Source: Desulfonatronospira sp.
GTDB taxonomy: Bacteria > Desulfobacterota > Desulfovibrionia > Desulfovibrionales > Desulfonatronovibrionaceae
DNA length: 10,670 nucleotides
Direction: 5' to 3'
Assembly (NCBI GenBank): GCA_003563255.1
Contig: PWSL01000255.1
Span: 1 to 10,670 of the forward strand
In this document: positions 1-4,879 of the stretch, in pieces
Layout of the letters: every line of letters starts with the position of its first letter
How positions within the stretch are numbered: the first letter of the stretch is position 1
Notes under the pieces: model-generated
The model's input: the letters and a program-made list of their open reading frames with translations, nothing else
Databases searched by the model: none
Told to the model about the DNA's origin: nothing
Position numbers and translations under genes: made by a program

Positions 1-7
1 CTCAATT

Positions 8-91
8 GGGGACAGGCACCCCCGCACTTATTTTTATTGAAAATGATCTTGGTTTTATTGGAAAAAATAAGTGCGGGGAGAGCCAGTCCCC
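8..91 (+). repeat. REP-like hairpin element, type 1 (3' of atpB)
   Basis: Long inverted repeat. Arm GGGGACAGGCAC (8-19) pairs with GAGCCAGTCCCC (80-91) except for A14-A85 and A18-A81 mismatches. After a one-base bulge (A79) a perfect 16-bp inner stem follows (20-35 with 63-78, starting CCCCGCACTT). The apical loop of about 27 nt is AT-rich. It lies just after the atpB stop, so on the atp transcript it would fold between atpB and whatever follows, expected to be atpE. There is no U-run immediately after the stem on the minus strand, so it is not a typical intrinsic terminator; an mRNA-processing or stability role is inference. The arms match those of the other elements in the window. Confidence 0.85.
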
Positions 92-124
92 GGAGGTAAA
101 TAAATAAGTTTCGCTGTAGTGTTA
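92..124 (+). repeat. conserved flanking box of hairpin element 8-91
   Basis: Sequence directly after the GAGCC arm. It begins CGGAGGT and ends CGCTGTAGTGTTA. The reverse complement of 1793-1825 matches it closely (CGGAGGT, AAGTT, CGCTGTAGTGTTAA), and the core CGCTGTAGTG recurs at 4827-4836. Its outer end coincides with the atpB stop codon (TAA, minus strand, 122-124). It therefore seems to be part of the repeat element rather than ordinary spacer. Confidence 0.65.
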
Positions 125-802
125 GTGTGCCTCTTCAAAGGCCTCTTTGAGATACATCATGGTCAACATGAAGAAAACAAAGGCCTGAATGGTCTTAAGA
201 AGTAAAAAGAGTATGAATATGGGCAAGGAACCAAGTATAGGAGCCAGGATAAACATTACGGCTATGGTGATCTCCTCGGCTCTGATATTTCCAAACAAAC
301 GCAGTGCCAGTGAGAGCGGCCGTGCCAGGTGGCTGACAATCTCAATGGGTAGCATTATAGGCGCAAACCACCAGTAGGGCCCCATGAACTTCTTGATATA
401 CTTGGCACCATGAATCCTGATGCCCCAGTAATTATAGTAAACAAAAACAAACAGGGCCATGCACGCAGTAGTGTTGATGTTGGCGGTGGCGGCGTCAATA
501 CTGGGTACCAGCCCGGAAATATTGAGCACCCAGATATAGATGAGCAGGGTGAAAAGCACCGGAAAAACCTTTCTGCCCGGCTCTCCCATGTTGGCAACCA
601 CGAAGTCCTCGATAGCCTTGATCAGGAATTCAAAAAAATTCTGCACTCCCCTGGGCACCAGGGTCATCCTGCGGGTGGCCATCCAGCCCACCAGGACCAG
701 GATGACGATGAAAAACCAGGAATAGAGGACATGCTGCGGGATGTTCAGCCCCAGGGCCTGAAAAAATTCTCTTAAAAACATCCATTGATATAAGTCTTCC
801 AT
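122..802 (-). CDS. atpB: F0F1 ATP synthase subunit a
   Basis: Membrane stator subunit of F0 that forms the two ion half-channels against the c-ring. The product is 226 aa, at the short end of the family range. It is very hydrophobic, with about five membrane segments (roughly residues 28-44, 80-99, 113-127, 145-190, 192-218). The hallmark ALRLFGN carries the essential arginine, R168, equivalent to E. coli R210. E177 falls at the E. coli E219 position and Q206 in the last helix matches Q252. The start is well supported: a full Shine-Dalgarno AAGGAGG (minus strand, core 811-815) lies 8 nt upstream, inside the last codons of atpI, with only 3 bp between the genes, so translational coupling is likely. 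Proton or sodium specificity cannot be read from this subunit. The stop codon abuts the repeat box at 92-124. Family assignment is secure. Confidence 0.97.
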   Translation of the reverse strand: MEDLYQWMFLREFFQALGLNIPQHVLYSWFFIVILVLVGWMATRRMTLVPRGVQNFFEFLIKAIEDFVVANMGEPGRKVFPVLFTLLIYIWVLNISGLVPSIDAATANINTTACMALFVFVYYNYWGIRIHGAKYIKKFMGPYWWFAPIMLPIEIVSHLARPLSLALRLFGNIRAEEITIAVMFILAPILGSLPIFILFLLLKTIQAFVFFMLTMMYLKEAFEEAH

Positions 803-805
803 TGA

Positions 806-1216
806 TTAAGCCTCCTTGAATTTTTGACCGACCAGGGTTATGCCGAAAATAAAAACATTCAACAGTATAATACTCAGCCCAATAAGCAGGGCGAATATAT
901 TTGCGTTCCAGAACACTATGGCCACGTACAGAATGATTCCGGTGACTATAAGCCGGGTGTAAAAGCTGAACAGAAGAGGAATCGTGGCACCCTTGGGGAT
1001 ATATACCAGTTCCTGGGCCAGCCTGGCCAGGAAATAAAAATTGAAGCTTCCCACCGCCGCCCCTATGACAAAGCCGATTATCCAGGGAAGAGGAAAAAAC
1101 AGGATGAACACAATTGTCCCCAGGACCGAGAGATAAAGCTGATTGCGCACCAGAAAGCGCACCTTTGGGAGCACAAGGCCCCGTTTGTAAAGAAAATTCT
1201 CAACCCAGACGTTCAT
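806..1216 (-). CDS. atpI: ATP synthase subunit I (AtpI)
   Basis: Small membrane protein of the ATP-synt_I family. In other bacteria it helps assemble or stabilise the c-ring; here that role is inferred from family and position. The 136-aa product starts MNVWVENFLYKRG and has four membrane helices at about 27-42, 44-63, 80-101 and 105-129. R88 lies in the third helix (FYTRLIVTG). The frame is open further upstream to 1315, but the extra 33 residues are basic and overlap atpZ coding sequence. The ATG at 1216 has an AGGA ribosome site (1222-1225) and fits the usual family length, so I chose it. It overlaps the end of atpZ by 17 bp and is followed after 3 bp by atpB, giving a coupled atpZ-atpI-atpB unit. 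Members of this family are poorly conserved, so the call rests on topology and context as well as sequence. Confidence 0.88.
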   Translation of the reverse strand: MNVWVENFLYKRGLVLPKVRFLVRNQLYLSVLGTIVFILFFPLPWIIGFVIGAAVGSFNFYFLARLAQELVYIPKGATIPLLFSFYTRLIVTGIILYVAIVFWNANIFALLIGLSIILLNVFIFGITLVGQKFKEA

Positions 1217-1466
1217 CTTCTTCCTGTTCCTTTTTTTTCTCGGTCTCCTGAATCTTTTTGACTTCCACGTACATGTTTTTAAAACCGGCTGCAATCCCAA
1301 AAAGCAGGAAGGCAAGCAGAAACCAGGGCTCTGTGCCCAGCCATCTGTCCAGAAAATAACCTATGAGCAAACCTACGAAAGTGCAGGTAACCAGGTGAAT
1401 CCCCAGCAGGGATGCCTTCCAGTAACCTTCTCCCATGCCGGATTTTTTTTTGGATCTAAATATCAT
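1200..1466 (-). CDS. atpZ: AtpZ/AtpI-family F0F1 ATPase accessory subunit
   Basis: 88-aa protein of the AtpZ (ATPase_gene1) family, usually encoded as the first gene of F0 operons. It has two membrane helices (about 20-40 and 47-64) joined by the family pattern G36-x3-D40...G44-T-x-P-W. A basic N-terminus (RSKKK) precedes them, and a highly charged C-terminal tail (KKIQETEKKKEQEEDE) follows. Family members have been linked to c-ring assembly and, in Bacillus, to divalent-cation supply for the ATPase; function here is inferred. The ATG at 1466 has only a distant GGAG (1478-1481, 11 nt away). The alternative M11 has no better site and would drop the basic N-terminus. The 3' end overlaps atpI by 17 bp. 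It is the first gene of the cluster, with about 760 bp of non-coding DNA upstream. Confidence 0.85.
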   Translation of the reverse strand: MIFRSKKKSGMGEGYWKASLLGIHLVTCTFVGLLIGYFLDRWLGTEPWFLLAFLLFGIAAGFKNMYVEVKKIQETEKKKEQEEDERLG

Positions 1467-1521
1467 ACCGCCAGAATCTCCGCCTGATGCACTGAATCGT
1501 TCATTCGTTCACAATGACCTC

Positions 1522-1551
1522 TTACTAGCATATGATTTGAGGATACGTCAA
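1522..1551 (-). promoter_or_regulatory. possible promoter for atpZ-atpI-atpB
   Basis: On the minus strand a TTGACG hexamer (1546-1551) is followed, after an 18-bp spacer, by TAGTAA (1522-1527) with a TG one base upstream, an extended -10 arrangement. It lies 56 bp from the atpZ start and points the right way. The -10 is weak (three of six matches to TATAAT), so this is a candidate only. Confidence 0.3.
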
Positions 1552-1608
1552 TGTAATATTTTGCACTATCTATTTTTTTCTAAGATTTTTTCACCCTCCT
1601 CCCTGTGA

Positions 1609-1653
1609 CCCCCTGCTACAGGGGGCTGCCTTGCAAAAAGGCCTGGCCCTGAC
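1609..1653. other. GC-rich hairpins with a competing fold
   Basis: CCCCCTG (1609-1615) and CAGGGGG (1619-1625) form a perfect 7-bp stem with a CTA loop. Next to it GCCTT (1628-1632) pairs with AAGGC (1638-1642). A competing fold pairs CAGGG (1619-1623) with CCCTG (1647-1651) around the second hairpin. No T-run follows on either strand, so it is not an intrinsic terminator. It lies upstream of the proposed atpZ promoter, so it would only be in that mRNA if transcription starts farther out. Confidence 0.45.
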
Positions 1654-1675
1654 TATACATGTCGTTGACCGCTTC

Positions 1676-1724
1676 ACACAACTGCGGAACTTTTCCATAA
1701 ATCTCCGGGGACCGTCTCTCCCCG
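1676..1724 (-). repeat. collapsed copy of the hairpin element with its flanking box
   Basis: The stretch 1676-1706 (CACAACTGCGGAACTT...CTCC) aligns with the box at 1797-1825, sharing GCGGAACTT and CTCCGGGGAC at nearly the same spacing (10 versus 9 nt between). It is followed by GGGGACCGTCTC (1707-1718), a degenerate GGGGACTGGCTC arm, and then directly by TCCCC. The long inner stem and loop are missing, leaving only a 6-bp stem CGGGGA/TCCCCG (1706-1711 with 1719-1724). A T7 run begins 6 nt further on (1731-1737), so weak plus-strand termination is possible but unproven. Confidence 0.55.
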
Positions 1725-1776
1725 AACTGATTTTTTTCAGATATCCTGGAGCCTTTCTGTCATCTGGAGAGTGAAA

Positions 1777-1791
1777 AATTATCAGATAATT
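1777..1791. promoter_or_regulatory. 15-bp AT-rich palindrome, possible operator
   Basis: AATTATC-A-GATAATT is a perfect 7-bp inverted repeat around one central base. It overlaps the -35 hexamer of the candidate promoter at 1790-1817. Size and symmetry suit a dimeric helix-turn-helix regulator, but no regulator is encoded in the window and the site occurs once, so function is inference. Confidence 0.35.
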
Positions 1792-1817
1792 GTTAACACT
1801 ACAGCGGAACTTATAAT
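1790..1817 (+). promoter_or_regulatory. possible promoter for the Lon-like protease gene
   Basis: TTGTTA (1790-1795), a 16-bp spacer and a consensus TATAAT (1812-1817) face the protease gene. A start near 1824 would put transcription at the first base of the hairpin array, giving a leader of about 410 nt with three long hairpins. The hexamers fall within the conserved flanking box of the element. In the box at 92-124 the corresponding -10 is TTATTTATTT instead of TTATAATTG, so the promoter quality is special to this copy. Confidence 0.35.
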
Positions 1818-1825
1818 TGACCTCC
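1797..1825 (-). repeat. conserved flanking box of the tandem hairpin array
   Basis: Read on the minus strand this follows the GAGCCAGTCCCC arm of the first array copy and runs CGGAGGT...AAGTTCCGCTGTAGTG. It matches 92-121 with few differences and the degenerate copy at 1676-1706. Only the outermost array copy has the box; copies two and three are preceded by the 31-bp linker instead. Confidence 0.65.
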
Positions 1826-1917
1826 GGGGACTGGCTCTTCCGGGACCCGCCTGCCCAGAAAATGAGTCATATTGAGCACAAAATGATGCTCAAGCGGGTC
1901 CCGGAGTGCCTGTCCCC
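1826..1917 (-). repeat. REP-like hairpin element, type 2, array copy 1
   Basis: 92-bp element in the opposite orientation to 8-91. GGGGACTGGCTC (1826-1837) pairs with GTGCCTGTCCCC (1906-1917) apart from T1832-T1911 and T1836-T1907. Then CCGGGACCCGC (1840-1850) pairs perfectly with 1894-1904, with one extra T as a bulge. Inside is a second perfect 7-bp hairpin, TTGAGCA/TGCTCAA (1872-1878 with 1887-1893), loop CAAAATGA, stacked directly on the outer stem. Confidence 0.88.
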
Positions 1918-1948
1918 TGCTTTCCTTAAAAACGCTAAACTGTGGCAC

Positions 1949-2041
1949 GGGGACTGGCTCTTCCGGGACCCGCCTGTCCCAGCAAATGAGTCATGTTGAG
2001 CACAAAATAATGCTCAAGCGGGTCCCGGAGTGCCTGTCCCC
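1949..2041 (-). repeat. REP-like hairpin element, type 2, array copy 2 (divergent loop)
   Basis: Outer arms and inner stems are identical to copy one. Four changes are confined to unpaired sequence: an inserted T (CTGTCCC for CTGCCC), CAGCAAA for CAGAAAA, TCATGTT for TCATATT, and AAAATAAT for AAAATGAT in the innermost loop. TTGAGCA (1996-2002) and TGCTCAA (2011-2017) remain perfectly paired. Confidence 0.88.
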
Positions 2042-2072
2042 TGCTTTCCTTAAAAACACTAAACTGTGGCAC

Positions 2073-2164
2073 GGGGACTGGCTCTTCCGGGACCCGCCTG
2101 CCCAGAAAATGAGTCATATTGAGCACAAAATGATGCTCAAGCGGGTCCCGGAGTGCCTGTCCCC
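2073..2164 (-). repeat. REP-like hairpin element, type 2, array copy 3
   Basis: Identical over all 92 bp to the copy at 1826-1917, with the inner hairpin at 2119-2125 and 2134-2140. It lies 68 bp upstream of the protease start codon, so it would fold in the leader of that mRNA. The remaining spacer (2188-2232) is A-rich with two AGATAA motifs and ends in the AGAGGG ribosome site. Confidence 0.88.
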
Positions 2165-2232
2165 TGCTTTCCTTAAAAACGCTAAACAGATAACACAGAT
2201 AAAAAAAACATCAAGTATTTCCAGAGGGATAT

Positions 2233-4650
2233 ATGACCAAAAAACACATGGTGCCGGCATCCAGGCTCTGCGTCAGGCTTGCATCCTCAAAAATACCCTT
2301 CAGTCACACCGGAGGGACCGCCGCCCGGAGGCATAAGGAGCAGGTATTCCAGCAAAGGGCCTTTGATGCCATGGAACTGGCCGTATCCATCAAGCGCCCT
2401 GGCTACAACGTCTACCTCTCAGGAGAACAGGGCCTGGGCCGCAACCAGTTCATACTGGACTTTCTGGGCCCCAGGGCCGCAAAAATGCCCACTCCAGGCG
2501 ACTGGATATACGTCAACAATCTTCAGGACCCAGACAATCCCCTTGCCATCAGCCTGCCCCCCGGCAGCGCCAGGGATTTTCGCCGGGAATTGCAGACTGC
2601 GGTCAAAAAAATCCGCGAATCCATTCCCGCCGGCTTTGAGCAGGATTTTTATATCCGCAAGCACGGCGATCTTATCAAGGAATACAACGAGACCCGGGAA
2701 AACCTGCTTTCCCGAATGGAGCACAAGGCCCACAAAAGCGGGTTCAGTTTAAGCGTAGACGAGAACGGTTCCCTCAGCCTGTATCCCCTGGTGGAAGGCA
2801 AGGCCATGGACCCGGAAGAATTTGAAAAGCTGGGTCCGGAGGTCAAAAAAGACCTGATGCAGCAGAGCAACCGCATCATGGAGGCCCTGCTGGGCCTTTC
2901 CAGGCAGATAAGCAGAAAAGAGCAGGACCTTAAGGAAAACGAACGTAAACTGGACCAGGAGGTGGCCGGCTCCAGAATTGACGCCTGCCTCAAAAAAATT
3001 CGACAGAAATACGCCGACTACCCCAGGCTCATGGAGTACATGGACAACATCAAGCAGGATCTTTTGGAGAATGTGGAGCATTTCAAGCCCAGAGAACAGC
3101 CTTCAGAAGGTTCCGTTGAACAGCAGTCGGCCGGACAGGATGTATGCCTTTCCCGTTACGGGGTGAATATCCTGGTGGAACATTCCCCCCACAAGGGAGC
3201 ACCTGTTCTGGTGGAGGACAATCCCAATTACTTCAATCTGCTGGGCTGTATTGAACGTGAAACAGAGATGGGGGCCTATTATACCGATTTCACCCTTATC
3301 AAAGCCGGGAGCCTGCATAAGGCCAATGGCGGCTTCCTGATCATCAGGGCAGAGGACATCCTCTCCCAGCCTCAGGCCTGGGAAGGCCTCCTGCGCTGCC
3401 TGCGCTCCGGCAGGGCCGAGATAGACGACCCGGCGGACCAGTATGAAATGGTGCGCACCAGAACCATCCGCCCTGAGACCATCGGCCTGGATATCAAGAT
3501 TATCCTTTTGGGGTCGGATGAAATGTACGAACTGCTGCTGGAAGCGGACGAAAGATTCGGCAAGCTTTTCAAAATCAAAGCCCACTTGAGGGAAAGCATC
3601 TCCAGGACCCCGGCGACCATTAAAAACCACAGCCTGGTGCTGGCCGGCATAGCCCGCAACAATTCCCTGAGCCATTTCACCCGGGAGGCCGTGGCCGCCC
3701 TGGTGGATCACTCCTCGCGCCTGGCCGGGGATCAGCAGAAGCTTTCTCTGAAGTACTCTCATCTGGCGGATCTCATGATGGAAGCCGACGCTTTCGCCCG
3801 CATCAACGGCGGAGACAAAGTTGAGGCGGACTCTGTTTACAGAGCCCTTGAGGCCCGCAAGTACCGCCTGAACCTCTACGAAGACGAATTCTTGTCCGAA
3901 TACGAGCGAGAGGCCATCAGGGTCCAGACCAAAGGTTATGCTGTGGGCCGGGCCAACGGGCTCTCGGTGAGCATGTACGGGGACTACATCCTGGCCCTGC
4001 CCCACCAGATCTCCTGCACCACCGGTGTGGGACACGGCGGAATAATGGATCTGGAGCGCGAGGCCGAACTGGGGGGACCGATACATACCAAGGGCATGAT
4101 GATCATCAAGGGCTACCTGCAGAACCTGTTCGCCCAGGACAAGCCCCTGGTCTTATCCGGCAGCCTCTGCTTCGAGCAGAGCTACGCCCACATCGACGGG
4201 GATTCAGCCTCCGGGGCCGAACTGGCGGCACTGCTCTCGGCCCTGTCCGGAGTACCCATAAACCTGTCCCACGCCTTTACCGGTGCCATCAGCCAGTCCG
4301 GGGCCGTAATGGCGGTGGGCGAGGTCACCCGCAAGATCGAGGGATATTTTGAGCTCTGCAGGCGCAAGGGGTTGACAGGTGAACAGGGCGTCATAATCCC
4401 CAGAGATAATCTGGCCCACCTTATGCTGAGTGAAGAGGTCATTCAGGCTGTCAGGCAAAACATGTTTCACGTGCATGCCGTCCTGCATATAGAAGAAGCC
4501 ATGGAAATCCTCACCGGGGTCCGGGCCGGTAAAAAGCTGACCAACGGTAAATTTTCACCTGGATCCATCTACCGCCTGGCCGACGAGAGCCTGCAGCATC
4601 TGGCCCACCTGGCGGACAAAAAGGTCCCCGGAAAAAGGCGAAAGAAATAA
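2233..4650 (+). CDS. Lon-like ATP-dependent serine protease (AAA_32 / S16 family)
   Basis: 805 aa, cytoplasmic, of the Lon-related putative protease family, normal length for the group; predicted to degrade proteins at the cost of ATP. Residues 1-80 hold a degenerate P-loop, GEQGLGRN (64-71), with Arg where Lys is usual. A helical insertion (about 120-300) probably forms a coiled-coil or substrate-entry domain. ANGGFLIIRAEDIL (364-377) is the Walker B region, and LLGSDEMY (425-432) plus ERFGKLFK (440-447) resemble sensor-1 and arginine-finger regions. The C-terminal S16 domain has the catalytic Ser658 in GDSASG and Lys701 in EVTRKIEG, 43 residues apart as in archaeal LonB. No membrane segment is seen, unlike archaeal LonB. 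The first ATG is chosen for the AGAGGG site 4 nt upstream and the family-like start MTKKHMVPASRL. It is a single gene with a long hairpin-rich leader, convergent with the RND gene. Substrates are unknown. Confidence 0.93.
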   Translation: MTKKHMVPASRLCVRLASSKIPFSHTGGTAARRHKEQVFQQRAFDAMELAVSIKRPGYNVYLSGEQGLGRNQFILDFLGPRAAKMPTPGDWIYVNNLQDPDNPLAISLPPGSARDFRRELQTAVKKIRESIPAGFEQDFYIRKHGDLIKEYNETRENLLSRMEHKAHKSGFSLSVDENGSLSLYPLVEGKAMDPEEFEKLGPEVKKDLMQQSNRIMEALLGLSRQISRKEQDLKENERKLDQEVAGSRIDACLKKIRQKYADYPRLMEYMDNIKQDLLENVEHFKPREQPSEGSVEQQSAGQDVCLSRYGVNILVEHSPHKGAPVLVEDNPNYFNLLGCIERETEMGAYYTDFTLIKAGSLHKANGGFLIIRAEDILSQPQAWEGLLRCLRSGRAEIDDPADQYEMVRTRTIRPETIGLDIKIILLGSDEMYELLLEADERFGKLFKIKAHLRESISRTPATIKNHSLVLAGIARNNSLSHFTREAVAALVDHSSRLAGDQQKLSLKYSHLADLMMEADAFARINGGDKVEADSVYRALEARKYRLNLYEDEFLSEYEREAIRVQTKGYAVGRANGLSVSMYGDYILALPHQISCTTGVGHGGIMDLEREAELGGPIHTKGMMIIKGYLQNLFAQDKPLVLSGSLCFEQSYAHIDGDSASGAELAALLSALSGVPINLSHAFTGAISQSGAVMAVGEVTRKIEGYFELCRRKGLTGEQGVIIPRDNLAHLMLSEEVIQAVRQNMFHVHAVLHIEEAMEILTGVRAGKKLTNGKFSPGSIYRLADESLQHLAHLADKKVPGKRRKK

Positions 4651-4739
4651 AAGGCTTGGCCTGTTCTGAGTATCGGTTACTTCATCTGGTAAGGATCTGT
4701 CACGATATAAGTGTTATATTTGTCTTATAAGGACAAGCC
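4651..4739. other. 3' region of the protease gene, small AT-rich hairpins
   Basis: No gene is seen. ATATAA-GTG-TTATAT (4705-4719) and TTGTC/GACAA around TTATAA (4720-4736) are small inverted repeats just before the next hairpin element. AGGC-TTG-GCCT just after the stop codon is too short and lacks a T-run, so no clear intrinsic terminator is visible for the protease gene. Confidence 0.4.
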
Positions 4740-4810
4740 GGGGACAGGCACTTTTGCCGAACTCAAACCGTAAAATGGCTGGGCTCTCGGCGGCAAAAGA
4801 GCCAGTCCCC
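4740..4810 (+). repeat. REP-like hairpin element, type 3 (convergent intergenic)
   Basis: GGGGACAGGCAC (4740-4751) pairs with GAGCCAGTCCCC (4799-4810) with the same two A-A mismatches as the element at 8-91. The inner stem here is TTTTGCCG/CGGCAAAA (4752-4759 with 4791-4798), unrelated to the other types, and the loop is 31 nt. It lies between the 3' ends of the protease (plus) and RND (minus) genes and could shield both mRNAs, which is inference. Confidence 0.85.
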
Positions 4811-4840
4811 TTCTAGTTCAAAATGTCGCTGTAGTGACAG
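4811..4840 (+). repeat. diverged flanking box of hairpin element 4740-4810
   Basis: Follows the GAGCC arm, as the box does at 92-124. Only the core CGCTGTAGTG (4827-4836) is exact. The inner half (TTCTAGTTCAAAATGT) lacks CGGAGGT and has diverged. Distance from arm to core is 16 nt, against 20 nt in the element at 8-91. Confidence 0.5.
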
Positions 4841-4879
4841 TAAGACTGTAAAATAGATTTTTTGCTGTCGCATCATTAC

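Larger units (their letters stand above)
1826..2187. repeat. tandem triplication, period 123-124 bp
   Basis: Three head-to-tail units, each a 92-93-bp hairpin (1826-1917, 1949-2041, 2073-2164) plus a downstream linker beginning TGCTTTCCTTAAAAACGC. The linker is 31 bp for units one and two; unit three ends after 23 bp of it, at 2187. Copies one and three of the hairpin are identical. Copy two differs at four places, all in the apical loop region, and its linker differs at one base (ACACTAAAC for ACGCTAAAC). Short open frames across the array encode repeated peptides but change frame between units because the period is not constant, so they are not genes. Confidence 0.9.

Noticed and set aside
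8..91. Rho-independent terminator for the atp operon
   Set aside because: The stem is strong but no T-run directly follows it on the minus strand, and the operon should continue into atpE; the arms belong to the repeat family.
1217..1315. N-terminal extension of AtpI to an ATG at 1315
   Set aside because: The extra residues are basic, overlap atpZ coding sequence in another frame and lack AtpI similarity; the ATG at 1216 has a ribosome site and gives the normal family length.
1826..2164. Insertion sequence with terminal inverted repeats
   Set aside because: The arms enclose only 60-70 bp with no transposase frame, and no target-site duplication is evident; at most a non-autonomous element.
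1826..2187. CRISPR array or ToxIN-like antitoxin repeat array
   Set aside because: The 'spacers' (31-bp linkers) are nearly identical to each other, the repeats are 92-93 bp long hairpins, there are no cas genes, and the downstream gene is a Lon-like protease, not a ToxN-type toxin.
1817..2336. Short open frames across the tandem array encoding repeated peptides (60-116 aa, both strands)
   Set aside because: They exist only because the array is repeated; the 123/124-bp period shifts frame between units, there are no ribosome sites, and one runs into the protease gene out of frame.
3103..4086. 327-aa open frame antisense to the protease gene
   Set aside because: Complete overlap with a secure coding sequence and a low-complexity Gly/His/Gln-rich composition typical of antisense shadows of GC-rich codons.
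4837..4863. Intrinsic terminator ACAGT-AAG-ACTGT followed by T6
   Set aside because: The stem is only 5 bp and AT-rich, and the T-run is separated from it by eight bases; not convincing on either strand.
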